DNA of 64,000 bases from Euglena gracilis. Lineage: Eukaryota; Euglenida; Euglenophyceae; Euglenales. Made by a program: the position numbers and the translations under genes. This document shows, piece after piece, positions 1-10,712 of this stretch. The DNA lies in contig CP154957.1 in the NCBI GenBank assembly GCA_039621445.1, positions 22,900,761 through 22,964,760 on the forward strand. The letters run 5' to 3'. The notes under the pieces are model-generated. The model did no database searches, was not told the DNA's origin, and saw only the letters and a list, made by a program, of their open reading frames with translations. The first letter of the stretch is position 1. Every line of letters begins with the position of its first letter.

Positions 1-609
1 GATTTTTTGGAGGGACCACATGTCCTTCATATCAACCAAAAAGAGTTGATGTAGGCAGTGGAAACAGTAAAAGCTTTGGCAAAGCCAAAATAAACAATTG
101 TCGTTCACGTGGACAGCCAGGTAGCTGTAAGCTATTTTAACAAAACGGGGATGAAAAAAGTCGTACTTAAATTCCATCCTAAAACCTCTTCTGAACCATT
201 GTCAAGAAAAGCAAATCAATTTGCAGGTGGTTTGGGTCCCCACACAGGAGCAATTGACAGACCTCTGACCAGTGAGCAAAAAGACCCAGGGGATTATACC
301 CTAAACCTAAACGTTTTTCACCATATTATGCAGTTTTTCAAAAAATACATCACCCCAGAGGTGGACACGTTTTGCACACCCAGCAACAAAAAAATCCCAG
401 AATTAATTTGTTGATACCCCCACCTAGTGGCATTGCTGGTGGATGCCTTGAAGGCAGATTTAAGGGGTCTCCCCCCAATTTATGCAAACCCTCCATGGAG
501 CATCATTCCACAGTGGGTTCAGAGGTTAACGTTAAACCCAGACCTGATTTGTCTGTTGATCGTACCCCACTGGGCTTCGACATCATGGTGGCGCCAATTA
601 ATGTTGTAG
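1..609 (+). pseudogene. DIRS-like retroelement fragment: RNase H end plus methyltransferase-like domain
   Basis: Remnant of a retrotransposon polyprotein, open in a single frame across the whole stretch apart from three in-frame stops (TAG at 52, TAA at 91, TGA at 412). Visible landmarks in order are HINQKEL (RNase H glutamate), VHVDSQ (RNase H aspartate), VDTFCTPSNKK, YPH, YANPPWSIIP and PHWAS. The order RNase H, then a VD-F-PSN-K block, then an NPPW block is what I know from DIRS-type elements, where NPPW belongs to a DAM-like adenine methyltransferase domain. The TGA at 412 replaces the residue expected before YPH, where relatives usually carry arginine, so a CGA to TGA change is likely. 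Reverse transcriptase would lie left of the window. The family name is from motif memory; Ngaro or another tyrosine-recombinase group is possible. Confidence 0.7.
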
Positions 610-1320
610 GGGTTGCCCCTCCTGAGGTCCCTGTGAAGGGACCCCTGGCGGCGCACCCCGCGTAGGATCGTTTAAATTTGAGCCCATCGGGCCCACCTGG
701 TGGGGGTTTTCCCCTTGGAGGAAAAGTGGGGTAGGGGTGGGTGTTGGCAAGGATGGTGGCGTTGAAAGTGACATACTTTTGCCTCAACAAATGAACTTGA
801 ATTCTTGATCAATGAGACTTGAACTTGAAATTTGTTATTTGTATTTCCTTGATATGTCCTTGAATTCCCTTGCAAGCAAACAATTTGTGAACACAAATGG
901 CAGTATGTGAACAGAGCCCTGTGAACAGAAAATGTACAATTGGAGGGGGGCTACAGCTGGGGGGGCTACTTGGTATACTTTGCGCAATTCTTAATGAATT
1001 GCGCCATCTGAGCGCCCACCAAGGGGGTGCGCATGCTTGCGCAAAGCCCTGCAGGGCTTGCGCATCCCCTTGGGGGTTGCCTGTTGGCCCCCTCAAACTG
1101 CCCCCTCCTTTACCTTCCCTTGGCTTGCTCAAAATGGGCTGTGGGGCCCCCTTGGGGGCCAGTGGGGCCTCAAAAGGCCCTTGGGGGCCTTGAAGCCCCC
1201 TTGCGGCCCTTCGTGGCCCCTTTGGGCCCCCTTGGGACCCCTCCTTGGGGCGGGCACCCTCGGACCGCGCACACTCCCCTCCTCAAAAAAATTGCCGTGC
1301 AATTTAAATTCGACTGCTTT
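610..1320. other. Intergenic, no gene recognised
   Basis: No convincing protein on either strand. From about 1,020 to 1,260 it becomes GC-rich with many short GGCCCC/GGGGCC words, and several frames stay open only because of that composition. Confidence 0.5.
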
Positions 1321-1329
1321 GCCGGTCCG

Positions 1330-1960
1330 AGGTGCCGCCCCCCCCCCCTTTTTGCTTTCCCGCCTCTGAAAAAATTTGTATTTTTTTCTTGTTGAAGCGC
1401 ACAAGCGGTGGCGCCACGTGCCGTGTGTGGCGCGTGCTGTCGGGGAAGGGCTACAGGGGAGGGGCGAGAAGGGGGACGGGCGCCTCCGGGCTCGTGACCC
1501 GGGGAGGCACCGCTTGGGGCCCCTCCGCTCCCCCTCCGGTCCCGTGAGCCTTGGACTGCCCCCCCCCCCGACACACTCGCTGCCAATGTGTAATTGTGAT
1601 CCCCCCCCCAGGCCCCGCTTGGCCCGGGGTGGAAAGCTCCTGCATGTTGGGAAGGAAACATTTGACCAACCCAGCAGGGCCGCCCCGCCTTGCCCGGTAT
1701 CCCGGGGCCGAAGGCCCCCGGGGGCTTGGCAGGGGTGCGTGCTGGAGGGGGCGCCGGGGAGGCGCCTTAGGTGGGGCCCGTTCCTTGGAGGAGGGGGCTG
1801 CCCCCCCCCCCCATGGAGGGGGTCGGGGCTGCCCCGCCCCCGCGCTGTGGGCCGAGCCGCCTTGGCCGGGGCCCGTCCTCTTGAGAGGGGGGGGCCCCCC
1901 CCCCCCCCCCCCCGCTCTCTCCGGTGTGGAGGGGGGTTGGCGCTTGCCCCCCCCCCCGGC
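1330..1960. repeat. GC-rich low-complexity block with C and G runs
   Basis: Dense C- and G-homopolymers (up to about 20) and CCGGGG-type words. Long ORFs exist in several frames on both strands at once, which is the signature of composition rather than of a gene. Confidence 0.6.
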
Positions 1961-1972
1961 GTGGTTAGCTTC

Positions 1973-2250
1973 AAAAATTGGCCGACGGGGTGTGATTTTC
2001 AAAAATTGGTGGAAAATCGGCAGGCGCCCCCCCCACCCCCGGCATGGTGGGCCGAGGAGGGGTGTGGCCGACCGCAAAAAAATCGGTCAAAAATTGGCAG
2101 GCCCCCCCCCCCCCGGCTTGGTGGGCGAGGAGGGACGACCGCAAAAATTGGCTGCCCCCCCCCCTCCTCCGGCACGGTGGGCCGATGAGGGGTAGCCAAC
2201 CGTCAAAAATTGAACAAAATGGGCAGGTGCCCCCCCCCGGAGCCAACTTG
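1973..2250. repeat. Tandem repeat, about four units of roughly 70-75 bp
   Basis: Each unit has a CAAAAATTGG-like start, a run of 9-13 C, then GGC-TGGTGGGC-GAGGAGGG. Units differ mainly in C-run length and scattered substitutions. Confidence 0.75.
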
Positions 2251-2320
2251 GCCACGGGGCACCTCCACCGCCTAATGACAACGCAACACGAAAATGAAAT
2301 GGAGATCGACCGAACACTTG

Positions 2321-2637
2321 AAGGGCTCAAAAAAATGCACACCCGGGGGCTCGAGGCACCCGTTGGGCCTCCGTGGCCCTGTGGGCCCTCGGGCCCGCAG
2401 GCGCCTGTGGACCCCCTGTGGGCCCCTCGGGCGCCGCACCGTGCGGTGTGGTGCACGTGCGGCGCGCGGGGCGCCTCGTCTCGTGGGGCGCTTGCCCCTC
2501 GGGGCGCTATGTGGGCCGCGGGTGGTGGGCCAGGACAGCCTTGGGGGGCTGTGGGCCCCCTCAACCCTTGGGACCCCCCCCCCGGTGTGCTCCTGTGGCC
2601 TCCTCGCCCCACCCGGGTGTCCCGTCGCCCCTCCTGG
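2321..2637 (+). repeat. Direct repeat, left copy (LTR-like)
   Basis: 317 bp starting AAGGGCTCAAAAAA and ending CCCCTCCTGG. It is nearly identical to 3,475-3,794. The pair brackets a segment that exists elsewhere in the window without them. No TG..CA ends are seen, so a true LTR is not shown. Confidence 0.85.
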
Positions 2638-3474
2638 AGCATCTAATAGTGCTAAACGACATGGAGAAAAACCTTGTCATCGCTGTCTTGCAAGCTGCGT
2701 GGAAGTTTACTGGAACGGCATCCGAAGAAGCTGTTAGAGAACAGCGGAGTGGCCGTGTTAAAGGCCTGGTTAAGGGCCCTACAGGGATTCTTGGCTCTTG
2801 GGGATCTCACTCTTGCACTAGATTGAGCTTCCCAAATTATAAGCAACACCCGAGAAAGCTGAAGCTTGAAAGCACCAAGGAAACATACCTCCGCCCCCAA
2901 AAGGAGCTAACCTAGGGGGGGGGGGGCACCAGGTTCCAGCTCTCCATTTCAGCGAAATGACGACGACGACCAAGCAGTGAGGAGCGGACGCGAGGCAACA
3001 AAAACAAAGAAAAACAACCGGGAGAAAAGTCAGGTTACCTTCTTGCATTTATTTTTCGCAAGTGAGGCCACTCCAGTCCCTGTCACAGTTTATCCCGAGA
3101 CTGCAGCTCGCACCCGAGGGAGCGCGAATTACGCCAGCAACATGGTTTTGCAACAGCGTACCCTTAGAGCGCTGCAAGCCGCATCTAGGTAGGGCCTCAC
3201 TGTCATATTTCTGTTAAAATTATGCCCTGCGCTCTTGAAATGCCAGTTCACCTCAATTCGTCTTTTCGGAAAAAAATTGGCACCAGAAGTTCTTCTTTCT
3301 CACTCAAATTGGAGTCACCCGTTATGCTCTGGATGGTTTTGTTTTTGCACCACACAATTCGTGTGTCCTTTGTTTTTCAGTTGGAGAGTTGCTAAATAGG
3401 GGAACACGAAAGATGAAGGCAGATGAAATGGGGGGAAAATCATTATTAGAAGCAGCACTTTTCTTTGAGAGAGC
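2638..3474 (+). repeat. Duplicated segment (copy of 8,969-9,808)
   Basis: About 840 bp, near-identical to the second copy. It carries the 3' part of an exon (EHLIVLNDMEKN...), a G-run, and a short ORF beginning MVLQQRTLRALQ followed by a possible GT-AG intron. The junctions are exact: both copies start at AGCATCTAATAG, and similarity ends after TTTGAGAG. This copy lacks the upstream half of the exon present at 8,881-8,968, so it is probably the derived, non-functional copy. Confidence 0.85.
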
Positions 3475-3794
3475 AAGGGCTCAAAAAAAAATGCACACCC
3501 GGGGGCTCGAGCTACCCGTTGGGCCTCCGTGGCCCTGTGGGCCCTCGGGCCCGCAGGCGCCTGTGGACCCCCTGTGGGCCCCTCGGGCGCCGCACCGTGC
3601 GGTGTGGTGCACGTGCGGCGCGTGGGGCGCCTCGTCTCGTGGGGCGCTTGCCCCTCGGGGCGCTATGTGAGCCGCGGGTGGTGGGCGAGGCCAGCCTTGG
3701 GGGGGCTGTGGGCCCCCGCAACCCTTGGGACCGCCCCCCCGGTGTGCTCCTGTGGCCTCCTCGCCCCACCCGGGTGTCCCGTCGCCCCTCCTGG
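3475..3794 (+). repeat. Direct repeat, right copy (LTR-like)
   Basis: 320-bp partner of the repeat at 2,321-2,637, in the same orientation. Differences are a few substitutions and A-run length. Confidence 0.85.
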
Positions 3795-4011
3795 CCCCCT
3801 CGCCCGTAGCCAAGGGGCACTGTGGGGTTGACTTCGCTGAAATTGAAATTGAGATTGAACCTGCGAAACACAACAACAACAACAAACAAAGGAAATCAGC
3901 TCGGTCCCTCCAAGGTTTTCCGCACCAACCCCATTTTCTGCCCCCCCCCCCCGGTGGGCTAGCCTCCACAGGTAAGCTGGCCCAGGCTACGTCTGGGTCG
4001 GCGGGGGGGGC

Positions 4012-4614
4012 TTAGGGATCCTCATCGGAGCCGGGCCACAAGGGCTCGAACTCCGCGAGGAGCAGTTGGAGCACCCCGCCGGGCTCCCCGACCTGTTCCC
4101 CTTCGGCGTCCTCGGCCTCGGGATCCCCGGCCGTGGCAGCCGCGGCGAGGAGGTCCAACGACCCCGACTCGCTTGCCTCCTCCTCGCTCCCCTGGTCGTC
4201 CCCTTCGCCAGGCGCCTCCGCCTGCACCTCCGCATCCACCCGCTGCGGCGCTCCCTCGCCCACCAACCGCCCCACCACGCTCCGGAGGTGCTCCACCTCC
4301 GCCGCCAGCCCCTCGAGGTAGGCCAGCAGGGAGCGGAGGTCCTCCGGGCGTGTGGGGGACGGTGGTCGGGGGGAGTCGGCCGGCTGGGGAGGTTCCGCGG
4401 GGGTGTCCAGGCGGGGGCGCTTGGGGGCGGGCAAGAGGGTGAGGAGGGCGGCCTCCGCCTCGGCGGCCGATGGTGGCGGGGGGGCGACGGGGAGAGGTCC
4501 AGGGACGTAGGGGCGACGGGGCACGTAGCGCTGCATCCTACGCACAAGAGCGAAGGATGTGCGTGTGCTCCGCCACCACCACAATCCCCGCACCCGCCGT
4601 CCCCTCGCCTCCAC
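4012..4614 (-). CDS. ORF of 200 aa downstream of the chromovirus integrase, unknown function
   Basis: Uninterrupted ORF starting 20 bp after the integrase stop, on the same strand. The more natural start may be the internal Met of MQRYVPRRPYVPG. It has a proline-rich N-terminal third, a basic PKRPRL stretch that could be a nuclear localisation signal, a heptad-like segment (LRSLLAYLEGLAAEVEHL) compatible with a coiled coil, and an acidic tail with SEEE and GDPEAEDAEGE ending SDEDP. I do not recognise a family. Its position, strand and GC-rich codons like those of the integrase suggest a third ORF of the retroelement, or a displaced Gag-like protein. It could instead be an unrelated gene. Confidence 0.55.
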   Translation of the reverse strand: MEARGRRVRGLWWWRSTRTSFALVRRMQRYVPRRPYVPGPLPVAPPPPSAAEAEAALLTLLPAPKRPRLDTPAEPPQPADSPRPPSPTRPEDLRSLLAYLEGLAAEVEHLRSVVGRLVGEGAPQRVDAEVQAEAPGEGDDQGSEEEASESGSLDLLAAAATAGDPEAEDAEGEQVGEPGGVLQLLLAEFEPLWPGSDEDP

Positions 4615-4633
4615 CTCCTGCCCCTCTCCCCCC

Positions 4634-6080
4634 TTATTGACCCCGTCCCTGCCCCCCCCTCTTCCCGGGGCGGAGAAGTCCTACCACCTCCAACGGAATC
4701 CCCTTGGCTGCACAATAATTCACCACATCCTCGTTGTAGGAGGGGAAGAAATCCGACCAAGGCAGCCATTGGAGATCCGTCGGATCCCAATTTTTCCACC
4801 TCACCTGAAATTCCGGGACCCCCGTTTCCGGGTGGTTCCGGCTGCCCACAATCTCCTCCACCACCCACTCATCCGGTCCCACCTCCAGGGAGGCCGCCTT
4901 GTCATTGAAATAGAACAGTGGGAGGGGGTCGGTGGAGAACTCGTCCTCCGCGTGGAGCTTAAGTTGGCTCCGGTGTGTCTCTTGGCGGGCCCCCGGGGCC
5001 AGCTCCACCACATATGAGTGGCGACCCCGGCGGGCCACCACAGTCCCCCTTTTCCACTTGGTGGCCAACTTGTCTGTGCCCGGCTGTGTCTCGGGACGGT
5101 ACCACACCTTGGCACCGACCTCCAGGGGAGGTGGGTCCCTTCTCTTGGCGTTGATGGAAGCCCACCGTTTGGTGTGCAAGGCATTCAATGTTAAGGCCAC
5201 CTTCTCGTCCATAGCCCGCATCCGTGCCATGAAGTCGGCTGCCCCCTCGGCCTCTCGTGGGGGCTGGTGGGGCAGGCCTTGGAGTGGCCGGTGCCGCCCG
5301 AAGACCACCTCGTAGGGTGACAAGCCGGACTCCCCTGGCACATCGTGCAGGTGCCGGAGGGCCTTGGGTAACAGCACCACCCATGAGGCCTCCTTCTCCG
5401 ACAGGTCAGCGATGAGCTTGGACAGAGTGTTCATCACCCGTTGGCCTGCCACCTCTGCCCGACCGTTGGCCTGGTGGTGGTAGGCCTGCCCGTAGGCTCG
5501 CCTCAACCCCATGGCGGCGCACATTGTTTGCCACCAAGCCGAAGCGAAGTGGGGGCCACGGTCCGAGGTCACCACAGAGGGAACCCCGAACATGTCCCAG
5601 TGGCGGAACATGGCCTTGGCCACCACCTCGGCTGTCAGGCCCTTGTACTTGTGGGGGGTGGCCACTGTCCACCCACTCTCACGGTCCACGCACAGGGCCA
5701 GGTAATCATACACCTGGCCCTCGTGGGTCACCTCAGGCATGGCGAACAGGTCCACTGCCACACTGTCCATGAGGAACGGTGGCACAGGGGTGGCTTCGAG
5801 AGCACACTTGAAAGGTGCTCGAGAGGGGTCACAGGCTTGGCAGATTTCACATTGCCGCTGGATGCCTTGGGTGATTTTCTCAGCCCCCCTTGGATCAGCG
5901 AACCTGTACCACCGCCCCATCTGGTGCCAGAGCCTGGAGGCTCCTGGGTGGACCGCGTCCCCGTGGTGGGCCCGGACCACGAGCCCCATCAGGCTGGTGG
6001 GCACACAGAGGAGCCCGTCCGTGTACATTTTGTCCTCGTACAGACGGACTCCCTCAGGCCACTCTCCTGCACAGTTGCAT
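4634..6080 (-). pseudogene. Ty3/gypsy chromovirus integrase with chromodomain
   Basis: Catalyses insertion of retroelement cDNA. An H-H-C-C zinc finger (HPGASRLWH, then CEIC) is followed by the catalytic triad: Asp in SVAVDLF, Asp in TSDRGPHF and Glu in GRAEVAG. The last two are separated by exactly 35 residues, the D,D-35-E spacing of retroviral-type integrases. A GPY-like region follows, then a C-terminal chromodomain (EWVVEEIVGS ... VRWKNWDPTDLQWLPW), which marks the chromovirus branch. This frame has no stop. A frameshift near 6,070-6,080 separates it from the upstream RNase H part, so the polyprotein is broken. No LTRs were identified on either side. Confidence 0.92.
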
Positions 6081-7062
6081 AAACAGGCCCCCACACAGGG
6101 CAATTTTCATATGCCCGTGACCAATCCCTGTCCATCACTGGGATGGAGGGATCCTCCTCCACCTCCTCCTGGGTGTGCACCCCCGTGTCTGGAGAAAGTG
6201 AAATTGGTTCCCCCACAGGTTCCCCGAGATCCCCCCGGTGGGGATCATCGATGGGGGGGGTCAGCTGCAGGTCCTCACTCAGAACTCTTCGCCCCGGTTG
6301 GTGTTCCTCAGGTCCCCCCCTTCTTGCCGGCTGTTCATTCCCGAATTCATCCACGAAAAGATGGGCACGTGGGGAACCTCGTGTCTCCCGCGTGTCCAAC
6401 CCAGGTACCCCAGGTCCCTCCCCTCCCATGAGGATGGGACCCGAATCTCCCGAGGGGGCGTCCACAGGCCCCTCCCCCCCTGTGGGGTCAGGGCCAGGGC
6501 CCCCTGGCACTGAATCCTCAGCCCCCTCCCCCTCTGTGGGGCTGGGGCCAGGTCTGTGCTGTGCTGCTGTGTCTCTCCCACTGCGTGTTGTTACCGCCAC
6601 GTGGAGTTCCTCCCCCCCGTGCGGTGTCCCCCATTCTCGCTCTTCCCTCCATTCTTCTTCAATCATAACCCTCATTGCCTCATCATCCTCCTCGCTCCCG
6701 TGGAGGCTGATGTCGGCAAATGCCTTGGAGGCAGGATATGCCCATCTGCTGAGGGCATCCGCCACCACGTTTTCCTTTTACGGAATGTAGACCACGTGAA
6801 GGTCAAACCGGGAGAACATTTCATGCCAGCGTCCCCGCCTTCCCGCAGGTCCGCTGGGCGTGTCCAGGGTTTCCTTGGCCCAGGCCTCCATGGACTTGTG
6901 GTCCGTGAGGACCAACACCGGCTGCAGGCCGATGTAGGAGGCCCATTTTTGGAGGGCCAGGATGATGGCGTAAGTCTCCTTCTCTCGCGGAGACCAGCTC
7001 TTCACCTGCCCAGCGGTGAGCTTCCTGGAGCAGAAGGCCACAGGCACGGTTTTCGTTTTCAA
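6070..7062 (-). pseudogene. Chromovirus RNase H C-terminal part and linker, truncated
   Basis: Minus-strand continuation upstream of the integrase. RNase H residues are visible: Glu in REKETYAIILAL, Asp in VLTDHKSME, and Asp in VVADALSRW. The first catalytic Asp and the whole reverse transcriptase are missing because similarity stops at about 7,062. An in-frame TAA (about 6,778-6,780) sits between VYIP and KENVVADALSRW, where relatives have glycine. A variable acidic/proline linker of about 200 residues then leads to the integrase. This is a 5'-truncated, mutated copy. Confidence 0.88.
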
Positions 7063-7570
7063 TTTTTCAAGTCCCCAAGGTCAATCTGTGGAGGAGCCGA
7101 AGTGTGATGTCCAAGGTTTCCAGTTTCCAAGTTTAAGGTGTCAAGTTTCAACGTCATTGGTCAAGTTCCCCCCTAGATTTCGGCGCGAGGGGCCTGTCCT
7201 CGTAAAAACAGTGATCAGGGTTGAGCAACAGCCCTACAATTTCACATCTGGTGACTATCTTCGAATTCGTCTACCCGTTGCTGCTGTCATGGCTGTGGTG
7301 TGTGTCGCCTCCCCGTTCGGTGGTGGGCCGCTTCAAGGGGGCTCAGGCTTCGCTCGGCGGGGGTCGCCGAAGCCCCGGCTGGATCCCATGGGGGGTCATG
7401 TCGGGGTGTGTCGTATGACATGGCTCTCTAAGGTGGAAAATCCTGGGTGGAGGTAGTTGGGCACCTACATGGTATTTATCTGGGGATTTGGTCATGTTTA
7501 CAATTACCTTTGCAATCGAATACTTTACAGTTTAAATTCGAGAACCGCCATTGGTCACTGGACGTGTTGC
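7063..7570. other. Intergenic, no gene recognised
   Basis: Unique-looking sequence between the chromovirus breakpoint and the GT microsatellite. No motif was recognised. Confidence 0.5.
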
Positions 7571-7572
7571 TG

Positions 7573-7574
<2 letters not shown>

Positions 7575-7605
<31 letters not shown>
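7575..7605. repeat. (GT)n microsatellite
   Basis: About 15 uninterrupted GT dinucleotides. Confidence 0.95.
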
Positions 7606-7607
<2 letters not shown>

Positions 7608-7873
7608 TGTGTTGAGAATTTTTATCTCCGGCCGCTGATTTTTACTTACGTTTTGGACAATTGCGTGGCAATTTTTTTTGGGAAGGGGAGTGTCAGCGCG
7701 GGCCAGATTTTAGATTTATTTTCCAGTAAGATTTGCCAGAAGAAATTTGGACTTGCCTCAGAGATATTTTTGGGGAATTACATTTTTCACCGGCAAGCTG
7801 GCAAACAGTGAGCAAGTTTGCGTGGGACTTTCAACTGAATTCGAGTATCAAGTGATGTCTTCGCAGTTACTGT

Positions 7874-8365
7874 GTGGGGAGGTGTGGGAAGAAGACCTCT
7901 GCAGGCAGAAAAGTTGGTTTGGCCAGAAGTCTGATGTGGTGGAAATATCTGGACACACTGATCATACCCCAACTTGCACAAAGTGATGTGAGATTTGCAA
8001 TTGCCAGGTTGACAAACGATCCTGTTGAGACCATGAGAAAAGTGAACATTTTCAGAAGGTGATGAGATTGATCATCATTGCACATTGTCATTGATGACAT
8101 CTTTGAAATTGTAATTACAGGTCCTGGTGCTGGGCTGTGAGGCACGTACTTCGAGAATTTCCAGTTGGAGCATCGAGATGCGCGGTGAGGCACCTAGTTG
8201 AGAAGGAGATTGTAGCCATTCGTGGTTTTGGTGGTCGTTTGTTGTTGCTGACATTACAGTACATTGGAATAATCACTGGGTTGTGGGATCACCTACCGTT
8301 TACGGAAAAACTCTCGCCGTGTCGTTTGGCAATTTGTGTTTCCATGTTCTGGTGTTCTGCACAGT
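7874..8365 (+). CDS. Two exons of an unidentified + strand gene
   Basis: The reading frame ending ...RFAIARLTNDPVETMRKVN is followed by a 5' splice site (AGAAG/GTGATG at 8,061) and a 3' splice site (TTACAG/GTC at 8,120). Removing this 58-nt GT-AG intron keeps the frame and continues ...WAVRHVLREFPVGASRC..., rich in Arg and Leu. The frame then stays open to about 8,365. The start is unknown; the first ATG at 7,874 is only the first in the frame. The repeated WAVRHVLREFP / CAVRHLVEKE pattern is noticeable. I do not recognise the protein. The later exon at 8,881 may belong to the same gene. Confidence 0.45.
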
Positions 8366-8880
8366 AAGTGGTTACTTTTATCCTTTTTATTCGTGTTCGT
8401 CTTCTTCTGACCGTGTCACAAGTTGCCCATCAAGATTTTCAACGTCAAATAAGGGTCTCTCCGCTGTAGCTGCGAATTCTGGGTAAATTTTGGACAATTT
8501 CTCTGATCATTTTTCTGAGGGGGTGAGAGCGGACAGCAAAAGGTTCCAGAATCTGTGATTGCACTCTTAAATAGGCATGTCCAGAAAAGAGTTTCCTACC
8601 AGTGAAATTCTACTTTGTTTTTTTTCACAGTGGTATGGCAAACAGTGCATCACTTTGCAGCAGTGTCATCTGAAAAGTTTTTGTTTGCTGTTTTGGGAAG
8701 TCTGGACGGAATTTGGAGGTCCAGTTCAACTCTCGAAATTGACGTATTGCCGTGAGAGATTGGTCAGAAAGGCATTCCATTTTGATTGTCCTGGGGGCCT
8801 GGGCCAGGTGGTCGGGAAAGCTGAGGTGTGTCTGAAGGCAAGTACCCCCCCCTCCCTGTAGCCTACACCATTGAACTTCA

Positions 8881-9115
8881 ATGGAAATGGAGAACGACGT
8901 AGGCGCAAAGCTGACTGAAGAAGGAGCGCCCTTTGAACATGAGTGGGCCGAGTTCATCTTCAACTTGGAGCATCTAATAGTGCTAAACGACATGGAGAAA
9001 AACCTTGTCATCGCTGTCTTGCAAGCTGCGTGGAAGTTTACTGGAACGGCATCCGAAGAAGCTGTTAGAGAACAGCGGAGTGGCCGTGTTAAAGGCCTGC
9101 CCGCCTTCAAGGGGC
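8881..9115 (+). CDS. Exon-like ORF, N-terminus of an unidentified protein
   Basis: Begins MEMENDVGAKLTEEG. The ATG lies 18 nt after a good 3' splice site (CCCTCCCTGTAG at about 8,851-8,862), with a TGA in the same frame shortly before it, so this is a plausible translation start after cis- or trans-splicing. The protein is acidic then amphipathic (FIFNLEHLIVLNDMEKN, ending VREQRSGRVKG). The second half is duplicated at 2,638. The 3'-end splice site is not identified. Function unknown. Confidence 0.5.
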
Positions 9116-9478
9116 CCCCCATGGATTCTTGGCTCTTGGGGATCTCACTCTTGCACTAGATTGAGCTTCCCAAATTAGAAGCAACACCCGAGAAAGCTGA
9201 AGCTTGAAAGCACCAAGGAAACATGCCTTCGCCCCCAAAAGGAGCTAACCTAGGGGGGGGGGGCACCAGGTTCCAGCTCTCCATTTCAGCGAAATGACGA
9301 CGACGACCAAGCAGTGAGGAGCGGACGCGAGGCAACAAAAACAAAAAAAAACAACCGGGAGAAAAGTCAGGTTACCTTCTTGCATTTATTTTTCGCAAGT
9401 GAGGCCACTCCAGTCCCTGTCACAGTTTATCCCGAGACTGCAGCTCGCACCCGAGGGAGCGCGAATCACGCCAGCAAC

Positions 9479-9736
9479 ATGGTTTTGCAACAGCGTACCC
9501 TTAGAGCGCTGCAAGCCGCATCTAGGTAGGGCCTCGCTGTCCTATTTCTGTTAAAATTATGCCCTGCGCTCTTGAAATGCCAGTTCACCTCAATTCGTCT
9601 TTTCGAAAAAAAATTGGCACCAGAAGTTCTTCTTTCTCACTCAAATTGGAGTCACCTGTTATGCTCTGGATGGTTTTGTTTTCGCACCACGCAATTCGTG
9701 TGTCGTTTGTTTTTCAGTTGGAGAGTTGCTAAATAG
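9479..9736 (+). CDS. Short spliced ORF, 21 codons, possible presequence-like peptide
   Basis: ATG at 9,479 starts MVLQQRTLRALQAAS, then CTAG/GTAGGG at 9,526 and TTTTTCAG/TTGG at 9,718 frame a 192-nt GT-AG intron. The joined frame stops at TAG 9,734. An Arg/Leu/Ala-rich start without acidic residues looks like a mitochondrial presequence, but the short stop argues for an incomplete gene, or for another acceptor further on. The same arrangement is copied at 3,141-3,400. Confidence 0.3.
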
Positions 9737-9829
9737 GGGAACACGAAAGATGAAAGCAGATTAAATGGGGGGAAAATCATTAATAGAAGCAGCACTTTTC
9801 TTTGAGAGATTCATGAGTCCTGATGCTCA

Positions 9830-10700
9830 TGTGTGAAATGGAAAGCACAAACGGACCAAGCCTTAGGCGGCGTAAAAATTTCCCACATAATCTTTGACCT
9901 GGTGGATTGAAATTTCACCCCAAAAGAGGCACCAAGAACCTTCAAAGGTTTTGTGTCAGAGTTAAAGGTAACTTTTTTGGAGATTTGGGGGATGTTTTAG
10001 TGGAAGCACCAATCGGATTCCCTTTTATTGGGGGATGTCTTCCCCGGGCTGAACGAATTAGAAAAATATTCCCGTTACTTTTCAACTTTGGCATGGCGAC
10101 GCTGGTTTCTGCTTCCTCTGAAGCTTTTTGGAGGAGACGGTTCTCCGTTTCCTCCAACGCAGATCAGAGGAAGAAGTCACTTTCAGGACTGGCAACAACA
10201 TCGTCAACAGAAGACAGCGTCTGACCTTTTAACTCCAACTAAAATAATTCTATCTGAAAGGTGCTCAATCGCAGCAAACATTTAATGTTGACCCCCGAAT
10301 GAGGGAAGTGGGATTACGATTGCCATCGGAGGGTTAGATGACTTTGGCATGAGAGGAGCGCATTCGGCACTGGCTGTTCTTGCCCATTACCAGTTGGGGC
10401 ACTCACGTTGGCCACGTGGTCAGTGCAGGTCCACAGTTGTCTGCCCCGGTGTCAGTTTAGGTCCGAGATTGGATGTTGCTTTTGTACTTTTTGGAGAGTC
10501 CCAAAACCAACCCAAAAATATAGGGTTATAGTTGTTGTGCGTCCTATATATAGTTGTTGTGCATCCTTTTTCTGTTCTCGGCCGGTTTCTTTGTAGTCAT
10601 GCGTGTTAATTTTCTGCAAACCTTTTTATTCGGGGTGGTGCGGGTAACGGGGGGGTCACGGGGGGTCACGGGGGTTGCTCATTTTGTGGGATTTTCAATT
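9830..10700. other. No gene recognised
   Basis: Several 60-105 codon ORFs on both strands without a recognisable motif. A run of GGTCACGGGGG words begins at about 10,640 and recurs at 10,998-11,030, bracketing the inverted repeat at 10,713-10,911. Confidence 0.4.
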
Positions 10701-10712
10701 TTTTTAAAAAAA

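Noticed and set aside
1129-2646. Overlapping ORFs of 200-280 aa rich in Pro, Gly and Arg
   Set aside because: GC-rich, present in many frames on both strands, no motif.
3060-3100. Spliced-leader RNA gene suggested by TTATTTTTCGCAAG
   Set aside because: Only a short resemblance; no donor site or Sm-like context. Repeated at 9,387 as part of the segment duplication.
52-7000. Stop codon reassignment, because retroelement frames contain isolated stops
   Set aside because: The eIF4G exons are free of all three stops in frame, so decay of the elements is simpler.
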